Source: UBA7960 sp964348755
GTDB taxonomy: Bacteria > Bacteroidota > Bacteroidia > Bacteroidales > UBA7960
Length of the DNA: 64,000 nucleotides
NCBI GenBank assembly: GCA_964348755.1
Contig: CAYGDW010000004.1
Span: forward strand, 1-64,000
Reading direction: 5' to 3'
Positions 16,801 to 25,253 of the stretch are shown here, piece after piece. The notes beneath the pieces are model-generated. The model saw only the letters and a program-made list of their open reading frames with translations. It was not told the DNA's origin and did no database searches. A program made the position numbers and the translations under genes. The stretch's first letter is position 1, and each line of letters opens with the position of its first letter.

Positions 16801-17203
16801 CTTCGGGGTAGGTTACAATAATGGACCTTTGGCTGTGCGTGGCAAGGCGGTTTAATACTTCTGAGCGCAAAAGCACATTGGCATTGTCAATTTCCGTTAT
16901 CTCCCAAGGCTTTTTAAACGAAGCCGGAAATAGGAAAATGTTGCGGTTCTCATAATTGAGGTCGCGTTCGCCTAAAAGATTTTCAAGGTCATTAAAGAAA
17001 TATGCTGCCGATTCTCTTTCTGAAAGAATAAAAAGAAATGAGCCAGACCACTGCTTTATTGTGGCAGCAGCAACCACTGCCGGGGCCGACCCTGCCATGC
17101 CCTGAAGGGCAATTGCCCCGTTTGCAGATTGGTTTATTAAACCTGCAAGGCGGCTTACATTTTCGCTTTTGGCAAAGTGCTGAATAAATTGCTCAGGCTT
17201 CAA
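13817..17203 (-). CDS. mfd: transcription-repair coupling factor Mfd
   Basis: A full-length 1128-residue Mfd. It displaces RNA polymerase stalled at DNA lesions and recruits UvrAB. The order is a UvrB-like N-terminal region (about 1-370), the RNA-polymerase-interacting module (near 440-520, with GDYITHIDHGIGIFSGLEKI), the RecG-like motor with Walker A GDVGFGKT near residue 600, an IDEEQKFG box, the TATPIPRT motif, and the second motor domain with MRGRVGR. The TRCF C-terminal domain ends the protein. A full two-box promoter lies just upstream. Confidence 0.97.
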   Translation of the reverse strand: MKPEQFIQHFAKSENVSRLAGLINQSANGAIALQGMAGSAPAVVAAATIKQWSGSFLFILSERESAAYFFNDLENLLGERDLNYENRNIFLFPASFKKPWEITEIDNANVLLRSEVLNRLATHSQRSIIVTYPEALAEKVVSRKVLKKNTLNISLNERLSVDFLLDVLLEYGFERAEFVVEPGQFSLRGGIIDVFSFSNDYPFRIEIMGERIESLRSFDPETQLSVKVHEKISILPNIGLLEVMAEGREFILDSMPNPVVVWCEDTSLAAEKLKAGLEKVTNIYHTLHKDIKHSAPEELYAGPDIFLEKLSQSRLVEFRKPMLAKGSEPILFNFSPQPSFHKNFELLIKNLGENTAHGITNLLLSENPRQIDRIQSIFETILEGAGQQLVFQHSSLLMSLHEGFVDHQTRLACYTDHQIFERYYRFKVRDKFRGKQAMTIKEFQSLKPGDYITHIDHGIGIFSGLEKIEVNGRLQEAIRLIYKDNDVLYISIHSLHRISRYSGKEGTVPALHRLGSNTWANLKNKTKNKVKDIARELIELYARRRAQEGFGFSPDTYLQNELEASFIYEDTPDQEKATIDVKKDMEAPYPMDRLICGDVGFGKTEIAIRAAFKAVADSKQVAILVPTTILALQHYFTFSERMKGLPCRLDYISRFRTEKEKKQVLSDLKAGKIDILIGTHRIISKDIKFKDLGLLIIDEEQKFGVSAKEKLKQIRVNVDTLILTATPIPRTLQFSMMGARDLSLINTPPPNRYPIVTELHVFNQELIRNAVMYEVNRRGQVFFIHNKVQNIMEIAGMVQRLCPDVSIAVGHGQMEGPKLEKVMVDFINGQYDVLVATTIIESGLDIANANTIIINNAQNFGLSDLHQMRGRVGRTNKKAFCYLLTPPLSTITDEARKRLRAIEEFSDLGSGFNIAMRDLDIRGAGNLLGAEQSGFISEIGFEMYQKILDEAIQELKEKEFKAMFDQDPKDKKLFATDCQLETDLELMIPSDYVSNTEERLSLYKELDSIEEESDLKVFAKQLTDRFGPIPGQTLGLLQALQLRWAAKKIGFEKIILKSGIMIGHFINRQDSPYFESETFRQVLRFVQGNPRRCLLKESNERLSLTIKQVNDISQAVELAYEMLERVLA

Positions 17204-17225
17204 AAGAAGTAAAAATTAAAACCTG

Positions 17226-17256
17226 CAAAGGTATTTAAACCAGCTGCCAATTCAAA
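17226..17256 (-). promoter_or_regulatory. promoter of mfd
   Basis: Reading the minus strand, TTTG (17256-17253), a 19-base spacer and TACCTTTG (17233-17226) match the Bacteroidota consensus. The predicted start near 17219 leaves a leader of about 16 bases. Confidence 0.7.
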
Positions 17257-17372
17257 AGCATTGCCGAATTAAATGCTCCTAAATAGCTTGGGCAGGATAA
17301 ATGCTTTAATATACTTTATGCCGCAAATTCAAATCATGGTTTCAGGTTGCTAGTTTTTTTGCAAAATGGGTG

Positions 17373-18425
17373 CTATTCTTCGTTTTCAGCCATTGTCCGG
17401 CCTTCCATTTCGGGCGAGTAATGGAACATATACTCCTCGGCTTTTTCAACCATTTTTTTTGGACCGGCAAATAGCGGTGCCCGCTGATGCAAAGTGTTGG
17501 GACGAATTTCCATTATGCGGTTGAAGCCATCGCTGGCCTTGCCTCCGGCCTGCTCGGCAACAAAGGCAATGGGGTTGCACTCATACAGTAAACGCAGTTT
17601 GCCGGTTGGTTTTTTTAAAGTGCCCGGATAAATAAATATACCACCCTTAATCAGATTCCGATGAAAATCGGCTACCAGAGAACCAATGTATCGCGAAGTG
17701 TATGGCCTTCGAGTACATTTGTCCTCCTCCTGAAGGTATTTTATGTATTTCTTAACCCCATCAGGAAAATATATGTAGTTTCCTTCATTAACTGAATATA
17801 TGCTTCCGTTTTCTGGAAATTTCATGTCGGGATGCGACAAGCAAAATATGCCTACCGAGGGGTCGAGGGTAAACCCGTTTACGCCCTTTCCGGTGGTGTA
17901 AACCAGCATGGTAGATGAGCCATAAATTACATACCCTGCAGCAACCTGGTTAACCCCTGGCTGCAAAAGATCTTCGTGGGTGCCTAAGCCTACCTCGCTC
18001 TTGCGGCGGTAAATAGAAAAAATTGTTCCTATCGACACATTCGAATCAATATTGCTGCTGCCATCAAGGGGGTCAATGGCAACAACATATTTTCCCAATT
18101 CGCTGATATTGTTTTGAAACGAGATAATTTTTTCGTTTTCTTCAGAAGCAATGGCGCAACATTCGCCACCACCTTTGAGCATGGTAATAAACATTTCGTT
18201 GGCAAAAACGTCAAGTTTTTTCTGATTCTCGCCCTGCACGTTGGTCGAGCCTATGCTTCCCAGAATGTCAACCAGGCCGGCGGCATTAATCTCGCGGTTT
18301 ACAATTTTGGCCGCCGTGCCAATATCGTTTAGCAGCCTGGTAAGGGAGCCTTTAGCATGTGGGTATTCCGACTGCCGTTCAATGACAAACTCAGTGAGGG
18401 TTTTGATTTTGTAGCGGGTTACCAT
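17373..18425 (-). CDS. fbp: fructose-1,6-bisphosphatase, class I
   Basis: A 350-residue class I FBPase, the gluconeogenic enzyme that removes the 1-phosphate from fructose-1,6-bisphosphate. The metal-binding signature VVAIDPLDGSSNIDSN is near residue 120, preceded by the ASEENE metal-site segment. The substrate-binding region includes RYIGSLVADFHRNL, and KPTGKLRLLYECNP and EQAGGKASDG follow. Start and length match the family. It is monocistronic, 80 bases downstream of cinA on the same strand. Confidence 0.95.
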   Translation of the reverse strand: MVTRYKIKTLTEFVIERQSEYPHAKGSLTRLLNDIGTAAKIVNREINAAGLVDILGSIGSTNVQGENQKKLDVFANEMFITMLKGGGECCAIASEENEKIISFQNNISELGKYVVAIDPLDGSSNIDSNVSIGTIFSIYRRKSEVGLGTHEDLLQPGVNQVAAGYVIYGSSTMLVYTTGKGVNGFTLDPSVGIFCLSHPDMKFPENGSIYSVNEGNYIYFPDGVKKYIKYLQEEDKCTRRPYTSRYIGSLVADFHRNLIKGGIFIYPGTLKKPTGKLRLLYECNPIAFVAEQAGGKASDGFNRIMEIRPNTLHQRAPLFAGPKKMVEKAEEYMFHYSPEMEGRTMAENEE

Positions 18426-18505
18426 AGCTTTTGTTTTTTTTATAAATAATTGGCTCTTTGGGTTTCAAACCATCTGTAATTATGCAATTAGTTTAGTTGG
18501 GGCAT

Positions 18506-19750
18506 TTAATACAAATTAATTAATTTTTCTCTGAGGAGTGCCAAGGCAGCCATGCTGGCCTGGTAAATGTTGCGCTCGCGAAGATTGCCCAGGTAAAGTA
18601 ATTTGCTGTAAACTTCATGCTTTGATGCCACGGCAATCCAAACCATTCCAACAGGTTTTTCGGGCGTTCCACCGCCAGGCCCTGCAATGCCACTTGTAGC
18701 CAGGCAATAATCTGTACCCAAAATACGGCAACCATTTTGTGCCATGGCCTCAACTACCTGGCGGCTCACTGCTCCGTACATTTCTAAAAGATTCTCATGT
18801 ACGCCGAGCTGTTTGGTTTTTAATTCGTTAGAGTAAGCAACAATGCTGCCCTTGAAATAAGCGCTGCTTCCTGCCACGCTCGTAATTTTGTGTGCCAAAA
18901 AGCCTCCGGTACAGCTTTCGGCCGTTGAAATAGTAAGTTTCCTGTCTTTCAACAGTCCTCCAACCACTCCCTGCAGGGTTTGGTTATCGAAGCCCCACAC
19001 GTATTGCGGTATGAGCTTCAGCAACTTTTCCTCTTCATAAGCAAGGGCGCTTTTTAATTCAGATTCGCTCGGACCACTGGCGCTGAGCCTAAGCCTAACC
19101 TGGCCCGCCGATGGCAGGTAGGCCAGTTTGCAAAACGGGGGGAGGTTGTTTTCCCAAACGGATATGATTTCTGAAAGAAATGACTCGCCAATACCCTGGG
19201 TTAATATGGTGCGATGAATTATAAACCTGTTTTGTTGGCGTTTTTTAAGCGCTGGCAAAACATGATCTTCCATCATGGCTTTCATTTCGAAAGGGACACC
19301 TGGCATTGCCACACAAATTTTTTGCTGCCTCTCAAACCAGAGGCCAGGTGCGGTGCCTTTTTTGTTGCGTAAAACGCGGGCTCCTACGGGTACCATGGCT
19401 TGCTGGTGGTTCAGTTCGGTTATGCCCAGGTTGCGACGGCCAAAAAGTGCAACTACATCTTCGAGCACTTCGTTATTCAAAACCAGGTCTGTATTAAAAA
19501 ACCGGCAAAGTGCCGCTTTAGTAACATCGTCGCGCGTGGGGCCAAGGCCACCGGTTAGCAGCAGCAGTTCTGTCCGCTCAAAGGCCTCCGAGAGTATTCT
19601 AACGATTTCGCCTTCAGTATCTGAAACAACCGATACCTGCCTTACACTTATTCCTACCCCATTGAGCTGCTCGGCAATCCAGGCTGCATTGCTGTTTTCA
19701 ATCTGCCCAATAAGCAGTTCTTCGCCAATTGTAATTATTTCTGCCTGCAA
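18506..19750 (-). CDS. cinA: CinA family protein (NMN deamidase)
   Basis: A 414-residue two-domain CinA. Residues 1-170 are a MoaB/MogA-like domain (ITIGEELLIGQIENSNAAWI, LLTGGLGPTRDDVTK). Residues about 250-414 are the CinA C-terminal amidohydrolase with STAESCTGGFLAHKIT, SIVAYSNELK and SGIAGPGGGTPEKPVGMVW. In characterised members the C-terminal domain deamidates nicotinamide mononucleotide in the pyridine nucleotide cycle. The gene is divergent from the nucleoside phosphorylase, with facing promoter boxes between them. Confidence 0.93.
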   Translation of the reverse strand: MQAEIITIGEELLIGQIENSNAAWIAEQLNGVGISVRQVSVVSDTEGEIVRILSEAFERTELLLLTGGLGPTRDDVTKAALCRFFNTDLVLNNEVLEDVVALFGRRNLGITELNHQQAMVPVGARVLRNKKGTAPGLWFERQQKICVAMPGVPFEMKAMMEDHVLPALKKRQQNRFIIHRTILTQGIGESFLSEIISVWENNLPPFCKLAYLPSAGQVRLRLSASGPSESELKSALAYEEEKLLKLIPQYVWGFDNQTLQGVVGGLLKDRKLTISTAESCTGGFLAHKITSVAGSSAYFKGSIVAYSNELKTKQLGVHENLLEMYGAVSRQVVEAMAQNGCRILGTDYCLATSGIAGPGGGTPEKPVGMVWIAVASKHEVYSKLLYLGNLRERNIYQASMAALALLREKLINLY

Positions 19751-19781
19751 TTTGTATTTGTATTTAATGGCCCTAAGGTAG

Positions 19782-19789
19782 CAAAAATA
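19782..19789 (-). promoter_or_regulatory. -7 promoter box of cinA
   Basis: The minus strand reads TATTTTTG, matching TAnnTTTG, 32 bases before the cinA ATG. No TTTG at the right upstream distance was found. Confidence 0.45.
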
Positions 19790-19810
19790 GGTAATTAAGC
19801 AATTTATTAA

Positions 19811-19818
19811 TAAATTTG
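19811..19818 (+). promoter_or_regulatory. -7 promoter box of the nucleoside phosphorylase gene
   Basis: TAAATTTG matches TAnnTTTG, 33 bases before the ATG at 19852. Together with the cinA box 22 bases away on the other strand it forms a divergent promoter region. Confidence 0.45.
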
Positions 19819-19851
19819 CCCTTTGTGGGAAACCATTTCTAATCTTGTATT

Positions 19852-20724
19852 ATGCAGCAGTTAAAAGAATCAGAATTAGTCCTTAATCCCGATGGGAGTG
19901 TTTACCATCTTCACCTAATGCCCGAAGATGTTGCCCCTACGGTTATTTTGGTTGGCGATCAGCACCGGGTTCCGGTCATTTCAAAATATTTCGATAAAAT
20001 TGAAATAAAAAAATCGGGCAGGGAGTTTGTTACGCATACCGGGTGGCTAAACGGAAAAAGAATTACTGCCCTTTCAACCGGAATTGGCACCGACAATATC
20101 GATATTGTAATCAATGAGCTTGATGCAGCCGTTAATATAGATTTGGAGAAAAAAACCCAAAAACAGGAACATACCTCACTTGACCTTATCAGGCTGGGAA
20201 CTTCCGGAGCCCTCCAGGTCGGTATTGAAGTTGACAGAATGGTAGCCTCGGAGTATGGTCTTGGCTTTGATGGGTTGTTAAACTTTTACAGCTACAACGA
20301 AACGATCCTTGAAAAGGAGATGTCCGAAGCTTTTATGCAGCATACACTCTGGAGTCCTCGCCTGCCTTACCCTTATATCGTAAAAGCATCAGGTCAGCTG
20401 CTGCATAAACTCTCCTTTGATATGACCAAAGGCATTACGGCTACGGCCAATGGCTTTTACGGTCCGCAGGGCAGGCAACTCCGCATTCCGCTGGCTTTTC
20501 CAGAACTTAACGAGCGAATTGAAAGTTTCAGGTTTCAAAACCATTGCATTACCAATTTTGAAATGGAAACCTCGGCACTTTATGCATTGGGCCGTATTTT
20601 GGGGCATAACACTCTTACAATTTGCGACATTATTGCCAATAGGGTTACAAAGCAATTCAGCAAAGATTACAAAGCCTCTGTTGAGAGAATGATTCAAGTG
20701 GTGCTTGAACGAATTACTTCTTAA
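19852..20724 (+). CDS. nucleoside phosphorylase (uridine phosphorylase-like)
   Basis: A 290-residue member of the PNP/UDP family. It cleaves nucleosides with phosphate to a base plus ribose-1-phosphate. Signature parts are VILVGDQHRVPVIS near the N-terminus, ALSTGIGTDNIDIVINEL (phosphate and nucleoside binding), RLGTSGALQ, and the late segment NFEMETSALYALGRILGH. A uridine preference is suggested by the overall pattern but not proven. A SirB1-like gene follows 12 bases downstream, probably in one transcript. Confidence 0.85.
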   Translation: MQQLKESELVLNPDGSVYHLHLMPEDVAPTVILVGDQHRVPVISKYFDKIEIKKSGREFVTHTGWLNGKRITALSTGIGTDNIDIVINELDAAVNIDLEKKTQKQEHTSLDLIRLGTSGALQVGIEVDRMVASEYGLGFDGLLNFYSYNETILEKEMSEAFMQHTLWSPRLPYPYIVKASGQLLHKLSFDMTKGITATANGFYGPQGRQLRIPLAFPELNERIESFRFQNHCITNFEMETSALYALGRILGHNTLTICDIIANRVTKQFSKDYKASVERMIQVVLERITS

Positions 20725-20736
20725 ATCCATTTTGCA

Positions 20737-21639
20737 ATGGATAGCGATACTAAAATCAGAGAAATGCAGGCGCTGGTAAGCCTGATTGACGACCCCGACC
20801 TTGATGTGTTCAGGGAGGTGTCAGAAAAAATTCATGATTTTGGATCCGATGCTATTCCATACCTTCAAAAAGCCTGGGACAACTGTCTTGATCCCTTGGT
20901 GCAAAACCGCATTGAAACACTTATGCACCAGATCAACCTCGATAAAGTAATCGAAGAGTTAATCAAGGCATTTGATAAAAATTGCAAGGATTTGTTTGGG
21001 GCATGGGTGTCGCTATCACGGTTTCAATATCCGGGACTCAACGAAGAAGACCTTCAATACGAATTAAACCAGATTAGAAAGGATATTTGGCTTGAGCTAA
21101 ACGAAAATCTCACCGCCCTTGAACAGGTAAAGGTATTTAACCACGTGTTTTTCGATATTCATGGCTTTGTTGCTAATATCGACAACTATCATTCGGCCGA
21201 TAACTCATTTATTAACAAGGTATTGCATAGCCGCAAAGGCAACCCGCTCTCGCTTAGTGTGGTTTACCTGCTCATTGCCCAAAGCATTGATCTACCCATA
21301 CATGGGGTAAATCTGCCCGAGCATTTTGTGCTTGCTTATACTGGCCGGGCTTTCGATCCCCAAACCCTTCGCATGGAGGATAACAAAGTGTTGTTTTATA
21401 TTAACCCCTTTAGCCGGGGCATGGTGTTTTCGGCCCAGGAGGTGGAAAAATTTATAAGGAAATTAAACCTTGAGCCTATACCAGCCTTTGTTGAGCCATG
21501 CAGCAATTGCGAGATAGTGCTTAGAATGATCAACAATCTGATAAATGCTTACGAAACCGACGGCACACACCTAAAAAAGCGCGAAATGGAGCATATCAGG
21601 GCGGTGCTGGTAAAGAAATATAAAAGGGACGCTGTTTAG
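20737..21639 (+). CDS. transglutaminase-like SirB1 family protein
   Basis: A 300-residue protein. The N-terminal third is helical and HEAT-like (VSLIDDPDLDVFREVSEKI). The middle is the SirB1/transglutaminase-like domain found across bacteria, with the stretch SRKGNPLSLSVVYLLIAQ and then GVNLPEHFVLAY. The usual catalytic Cys of true transglutaminases is not evident, as is normal for SirB1-type proteins. Its molecular function is unknown. The stop codon lies in the loop of a hairpin terminator. Confidence 0.8.
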   Translation: MDSDTKIREMQALVSLIDDPDLDVFREVSEKIHDFGSDAIPYLQKAWDNCLDPLVQNRIETLMHQINLDKVIEELIKAFDKNCKDLFGAWVSLSRFQYPGLNEEDLQYELNQIRKDIWLELNENLTALEQVKVFNHVFFDIHGFVANIDNYHSADNSFINKVLHSRKGNPLSLSVVYLLIAQSIDLPIHGVNLPEHFVLAYTGRAFDPQTLRMEDNKVLFYINPFSRGMVFSAQEVEKFIRKLNLEPIPAFVEPCSNCEIVLRMINNLINAYETDGTHLKKREMEHIRAVLVKKYKRDAV

Positions 21640-21650
21640 TGTCCCTTTGT
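21623..21650. terminator. bidirectional hairpin terminator
   Basis: An 8-bp perfect stem (AAAGGGAC 21623-21630 with GTCCCTTT 21641-21648) and a 10-base loop that contains the stop of the SirB1-like gene. T-rich sequence flanks it on both strands, suiting the convergent arrangement with the oxidoreductase operon. Confidence 0.6.
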
Positions 21651-21665
21651 TAATTCTTGCCTTCC

Positions 21666-22934
21666 TTATTTTGTAAGTTCTTCTTTTATTTTGGCAACCG
21701 GCAGTTTATCAGTCATTCCATCTTCTTCAATGGTTTTAAAGATTGACTCTGTGCTTATTATGCCTGTTTTCAGTGCAAAGTAAAAGATAGAGAAAATGGA
21801 GGCATTTCTTGCGCCTATACCCCTGAAGTCATGTAGTATAACTTTTGCACCGGTTTCCGGCACATTCAGGCTTTGGTCAATAAACAACAATCCTTCCTTC
21901 ATTTTTGAGATACGCTGCTTATTGTGGGCAAGGCCATCGGCCGAAGTAATTACTACTATATCCGGAACAGCAATTCCATGAAAATGAATGTCGTTGGGCG
22001 AAAGGTTGATTTCGGCGGTTGAAAAACCTACGCCAACCGTAACTGGGTAACTCCCCTTTTGGGTTACTGCAAGCCCCGAACGCATAGCCGCCTTACTAAG
22101 AAGGCTGGCCGCCAATTGAACACCCTCGCCTGCCGACCCGCTCAAAATTATAGAAGTGTTATTCTTTAGGTAGCTATTAAAAGTTTTGGATACAGGTTTT
22201 GTTTTGGATAAAAGGTTTGGCGTTTTTTTGCCCTGTTCAATCATAAAGGGGGTGCGTACATTAATCCATTCGCCGATGGCTTTTCCTGAGCTGGCAACTA
22301 CTTCGCTCAGTTTTCTTTTTGGGTTGAGTTTTACCCCATAGCTTGGGCATATTTCCATAACTTCGGTCAACGAAAACCCGGGCGTGCCAAATGCCAAAGC
22401 CAGTTTGTCAGAAAAATCGCCAATTCCCATTATGCGGCTTACATAAGTTGCTCCGGCCGTATGCGAAAGTGCACAAATATCGTAGCCCGACCAGGGATTA
22501 CCTTCAAATGAAGTGGTGGTGTTGAATCCAAGTGGGGTAAGGCCGCTGGTTTGCCCTCCGGTCATACCATACAGAAAGTTGTTGTGCACCACAACGGTCA
22601 TGTTCAGGTTGAGTCGGGCGGATTCAAGAATATGCTGCAAACCAATGGTGGCGCCTCCATCGCCAATAAAAACAATTACTTTTTTGCCTGGATTTTCAAT
22701 ACCGAAAGTAATGCCGGCACCAAGGGCCGCCGAGCGGCCGTGAAGCCCATGAACAGTATGTGTATTCAGGCACTTGTCAATAATGCCATGGCAGCCAATG
22801 TCGGTTACAATAATTACATCAAGTGGCTCGTAACCAAGCTTTTCAAGCGCACGGCTTGTATTTTTTGCTATCAGGTCGTGGCCACAACCCTTGCAAAACG
22901 GAAGGGCATCGGTATTTAAAAATGGTACTTTCAT
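21666..22934 (-). CDS. 2-oxoacid:ferredoxin oxidoreductase, fused beta-gamma subunits
   Basis: A 422-residue fusion. Residues 1-215 are the thiamine-diphosphate beta subunit. Four Cys for a 4Fe-4S cluster are placed as in the family (C14 and C17 in FCKGCGHD, C48 in DIGCHG, C196 in MEICPSYG). The TPP/Mg motif begins GDGGAT at 91 and ends at Asn118. Residues about 260-420 are the gamma subunit (SGSAGEGVQLAASLLSKAAM, GSYPVTVGVGFSTAEI). The complex decarboxylates a 2-oxo acid oxidatively to acyl-CoA and reduces ferredoxin. No ferredoxin-like delta subunit is encoded nearby. The start overlaps the alpha gene's stop by 4 bases. The substrate is unknown. Confidence 0.87.
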   Translation of the reverse strand: MKVPFLNTDALPFCKGCGHDLIAKNTSRALEKLGYEPLDVIIVTDIGCHGIIDKCLNTHTVHGLHGRSAALGAGITFGIENPGKKVIVFIGDGGATIGLQHILESARLNLNMTVVVHNNFLYGMTGGQTSGLTPLGFNTTTSFEGNPWSGYDICALSHTAGATYVSRIMGIGDFSDKLALAFGTPGFSLTEVMEICPSYGVKLNPKRKLSEVVASSGKAIGEWINVRTPFMIEQGKKTPNLLSKTKPVSKTFNSYLKNNTSIILSGSAGEGVQLAASLLSKAAMRSGLAVTQKGSYPVTVGVGFSTAEINLSPNDIHFHGIAVPDIVVITSADGLAHNKQRISKMKEGLLFIDQSLNVPETGAKVILHDFRGIGARNASIFSIFYFALKTGIISTESIFKTIEEDGMTDKLPVAKIKEELTK

Positions 22935-24049
22935 CGCTTTACCTCCTCAATAATTTCTTCCGGGCTGATCATTCTGCCAAGACTGCCAACAACGGAAATG
23001 TTTGCCGGAATATGATGTCCGAAAAAAAGGCTCCTCAACTGATGGTTTATGTTTTCTTCGGCAATCACAACTTTTTCATGTTTCCTGAAAATTTCCAGGT
23101 AAACATCTGGGGTGGGGATTAGTGTTTTTGGAATGAGCAAGGAGACCTTCTCATGTTGCTTCCTAAGCAACTCTACGGCATCAATGGCTGCCGAAGAAGT
23201 AATGCCATAAGCCACAACAAGCTTGTTTGCACCTTTTTGTTCATCGAGTGTGTAATAGTTGTGAGCTTTCATGCGCTGCAATATTTTTTCTTCCAACCTG
23301 CGGGTGTTCTCCATCGATTCATTGTTGGAATGCTGCAAAATGCCGGATTGGTCGTGGGTCGAAGCATTGATTCGTACCTGGTGTTTGTTGCTCGTAACTG
23401 GCAGAAAATCCGGGACTAAATCAGTAGGTTTATATGACTTGTATTCGCAGTCCAACTCGTATTGTTTAAGTTTTGTTGGTCGAATTTCAGCCAATTTATC
23501 AAGATTAAAACTTTTGAATGTCATAACCTCTTCTTTTGATGTAAGCAGCACCACAGGAGTTCTAAGAGCAACTGCCACTTCGGCTGCTTTGGCGGCCAGG
23601 GTCCAGCAATCGATAAAATCGGCTGTGGCCAGCACTGGTATGGGGTGTCCGCCGGAAATCATACCTTTTAGCAGCAGCAGGTCGCCTTGTGCCCCGCATG
23701 TGGCAGTACCGGTTGCAGGCCCCAGCCGCTGCACCAGTATAATCACCATGGGCAGTTCCATCATAAAGGCCATGTTTATAGATTCAATCATAAGTGCAAA
23801 GCCCGGAAACGATGTGGCAGTAACCGGCAGTTTTCCGGTTGCGGCCAATCCGCTCATCCATTGCAGAGTGGTAATTTCATCTGGGGCCGGAAGCATCAGA
23901 TCCATCCTTTGGCTGCCATATTGGTATAGCAGGTTGGCAGGGGTAATTGGATATCCGATAAAGGCATCGGCCCCTGCCCGGGCCAGCGCCTCAATCATTA
24001 GCCGGGACCCATCTATCAATGCACGGTTTCCCTTGGTTTTATCTTGCAT
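22931..24049 (-). CDS. 2-oxoacid:ferredoxin oxidoreductase, alpha subunit
   Basis: A 372-residue alpha subunit with the pyrimidine/transketolase-type domains I and II. The family mark GYPITPANLLYQYGSQRM is near residue 39. Then come MSGLAATGKLPVTATSFPG, the PATGTATCGAQGDLL loop that shapes the active site, and a C-terminal transketolase-C-like domain. No gamma domain is attached at the N-terminus, unlike KorA-type subunits; the layout is closer to VorB-type enzymes. It overlaps the CoA-transferase gene by 11 bases and the beta-gamma gene by 4, so the proteins are probably made together. Confidence 0.87.
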   Translation of the reverse strand: MQDKTKGNRALIDGSRLMIEALARAGADAFIGYPITPANLLYQYGSQRMDLMLPAPDEITTLQWMSGLAATGKLPVTATSFPGFALMIESINMAFMMELPMVIILVQRLGPATGTATCGAQGDLLLLKGMISGGHPIPVLATADFIDCWTLAAKAAEVAVALRTPVVLLTSKEEVMTFKSFNLDKLAEIRPTKLKQYELDCEYKSYKPTDLVPDFLPVTSNKHQVRINASTHDQSGILQHSNNESMENTRRLEEKILQRMKAHNYYTLDEQKGANKLVVAYGITSSAAIDAVELLRKQHEKVSLLIPKTLIPTPDVYLEIFRKHEKVVIAEENINHQLRSLFFGHHIPANISVVGSLGRMISPEEIIEEVKR

Positions 24050-25253
24050 AAACTACTCCTTCCTTTATAAGGTTTTCTATTTCAGATTCGGAAAATTGCA
24101 GCCACCTGCCAAGGATTTCACGGGTGTGCTGGCCATAGTGGGGCGGGGGTGTAAGGTTGGATACCGTCATTGGGTCGGTGGTCGAAAAAGCAACTGAGCG
24201 CACCCCGCTTATTCTCAGGCCTGATTCGTAATTGCCGTGAAGCAACATTTCTTTCGATTCGGGCACTTCAAACACTTCTTTCATATTAAATACCCCACCG
24301 GCAGGAATGCTTTTTTCTTCTAATGTTTTCAGTATTTCCTCGCGAGTGTACTTTTGCACAAGTTCCTGAATAATTTCATTTATTTCGGTCTTGTTTTTCA
24401 CCCTGTCCTGGTTGCGTGCAAATCGGGGGTCGTTTGCCAGCTCATTACGGCCAAGTGCGGTTATCAGTTCACGGTATTGTTTGTCGGTACCGGCGGCAAT
24501 TACAATACCTTTGCCATCGGCGGTGTTGTATATGGTACCATAAGGCACAATGTTGGGGTGGTCTGAGCCAAGCCTTTGCGGAATGGAGCCGCCAACCAGC
24601 CAGTTTGTGGCCTGGTTGGCCAATGATGAAATACCCGCCCTGAACAATGATGCTTCAATGTATTGGCCCTTGCCGGTTCGCTCGCGATAAAGCAATGCCA
24701 GCAAAATTGCTTCCTTCAAATGGTGGGCCGCCAAAATGTCCATGAGGGCTACCGGCATTTTGGTAGGGGGGCCGTCGGCTTCGCCATTCATGTAGGTGAA
24801 ACCACTCTCGGCCTGTATTATGGCATCGAACCCTGCACGACGATTTTTGAGGCCATAACCTGTTAAATGCGAGTAAATTATCTTTGGATTGTGTGCCTTC
24901 AGGGTAGGGTAGTCAACCTTCAATTTTTCGGCATCGCCTGGTTTGTAACTAACAAGTACTATGTCGCACTGGCTGGTAAGCTTGTAAATTATTTCGAGCC
25001 CTGCTGGCTGGCACAAGTCAACTGCAAAAGAAGATTTTCCCCAGTTTACGCTCGAAAAATATCCCGAAATGTCGGTGTCGGCAGGTTCTTTGGGTAGTTT
25101 CCAGTTGCGCGTTACATCTCCCTGAGTGATAACATTTTCTACCTTTATAACAGTGGCTCCCAACTCGGCAAAGAACATTCCCACGCTGGGGCCAGCCAGC
25201 ACACTTGCCAGTTCAAGTACTTTTATTCCCGACAAGGGAGTTTTTTCTGTCAT
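24039..25253 (-). CDS. CaiB/BaiF family class III CoA-transferase
   Basis: A 404-residue class III CoA-transferase. It moves CoA between carboxylic acids through mixed anhydride intermediates. Family features are GIKVLELASVLAGPSVGMFF near the start, the segment YSHLTGYG, ADGPPTKMPVALMDILAA containing the probable nucleophilic Asp172, and LYRERTGKGQYIEASL. The partner acids are unknown. Its position between a solute symporter and a 2-oxoacid oxidoreductase suggests it activates an imported acid or reuses the acyl-CoA product. It overlaps both neighbours by 4-11 bases. Confidence 0.9.
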   Translation of the reverse strand: MTEKTPLSGIKVLELASVLAGPSVGMFFAELGATVIKVENVITQGDVTRNWKLPKEPADTDISGYFSSVNWGKSSFAVDLCQPAGLEIIYKLTSQCDIVLVSYKPGDAEKLKVDYPTLKAHNPKIIYSHLTGYGLKNRRAGFDAIIQAESGFTYMNGEADGPPTKMPVALMDILAAHHLKEAILLALLYRERTGKGQYIEASLFRAGISSLANQATNWLVGGSIPQRLGSDHPNIVPYGTIYNTADGKGIVIAAGTDKQYRELITALGRNELANDPRFARNQDRVKNKTEINEIIQELVQKYTREEILKTLEEKSIPAGGVFNMKEVFEVPESKEMLLHGNYESGLRISGVRSVAFSTTDPMTVSNLTPPPHYGQHTREILGRWLQFSESEIENLIKEGVVYAR

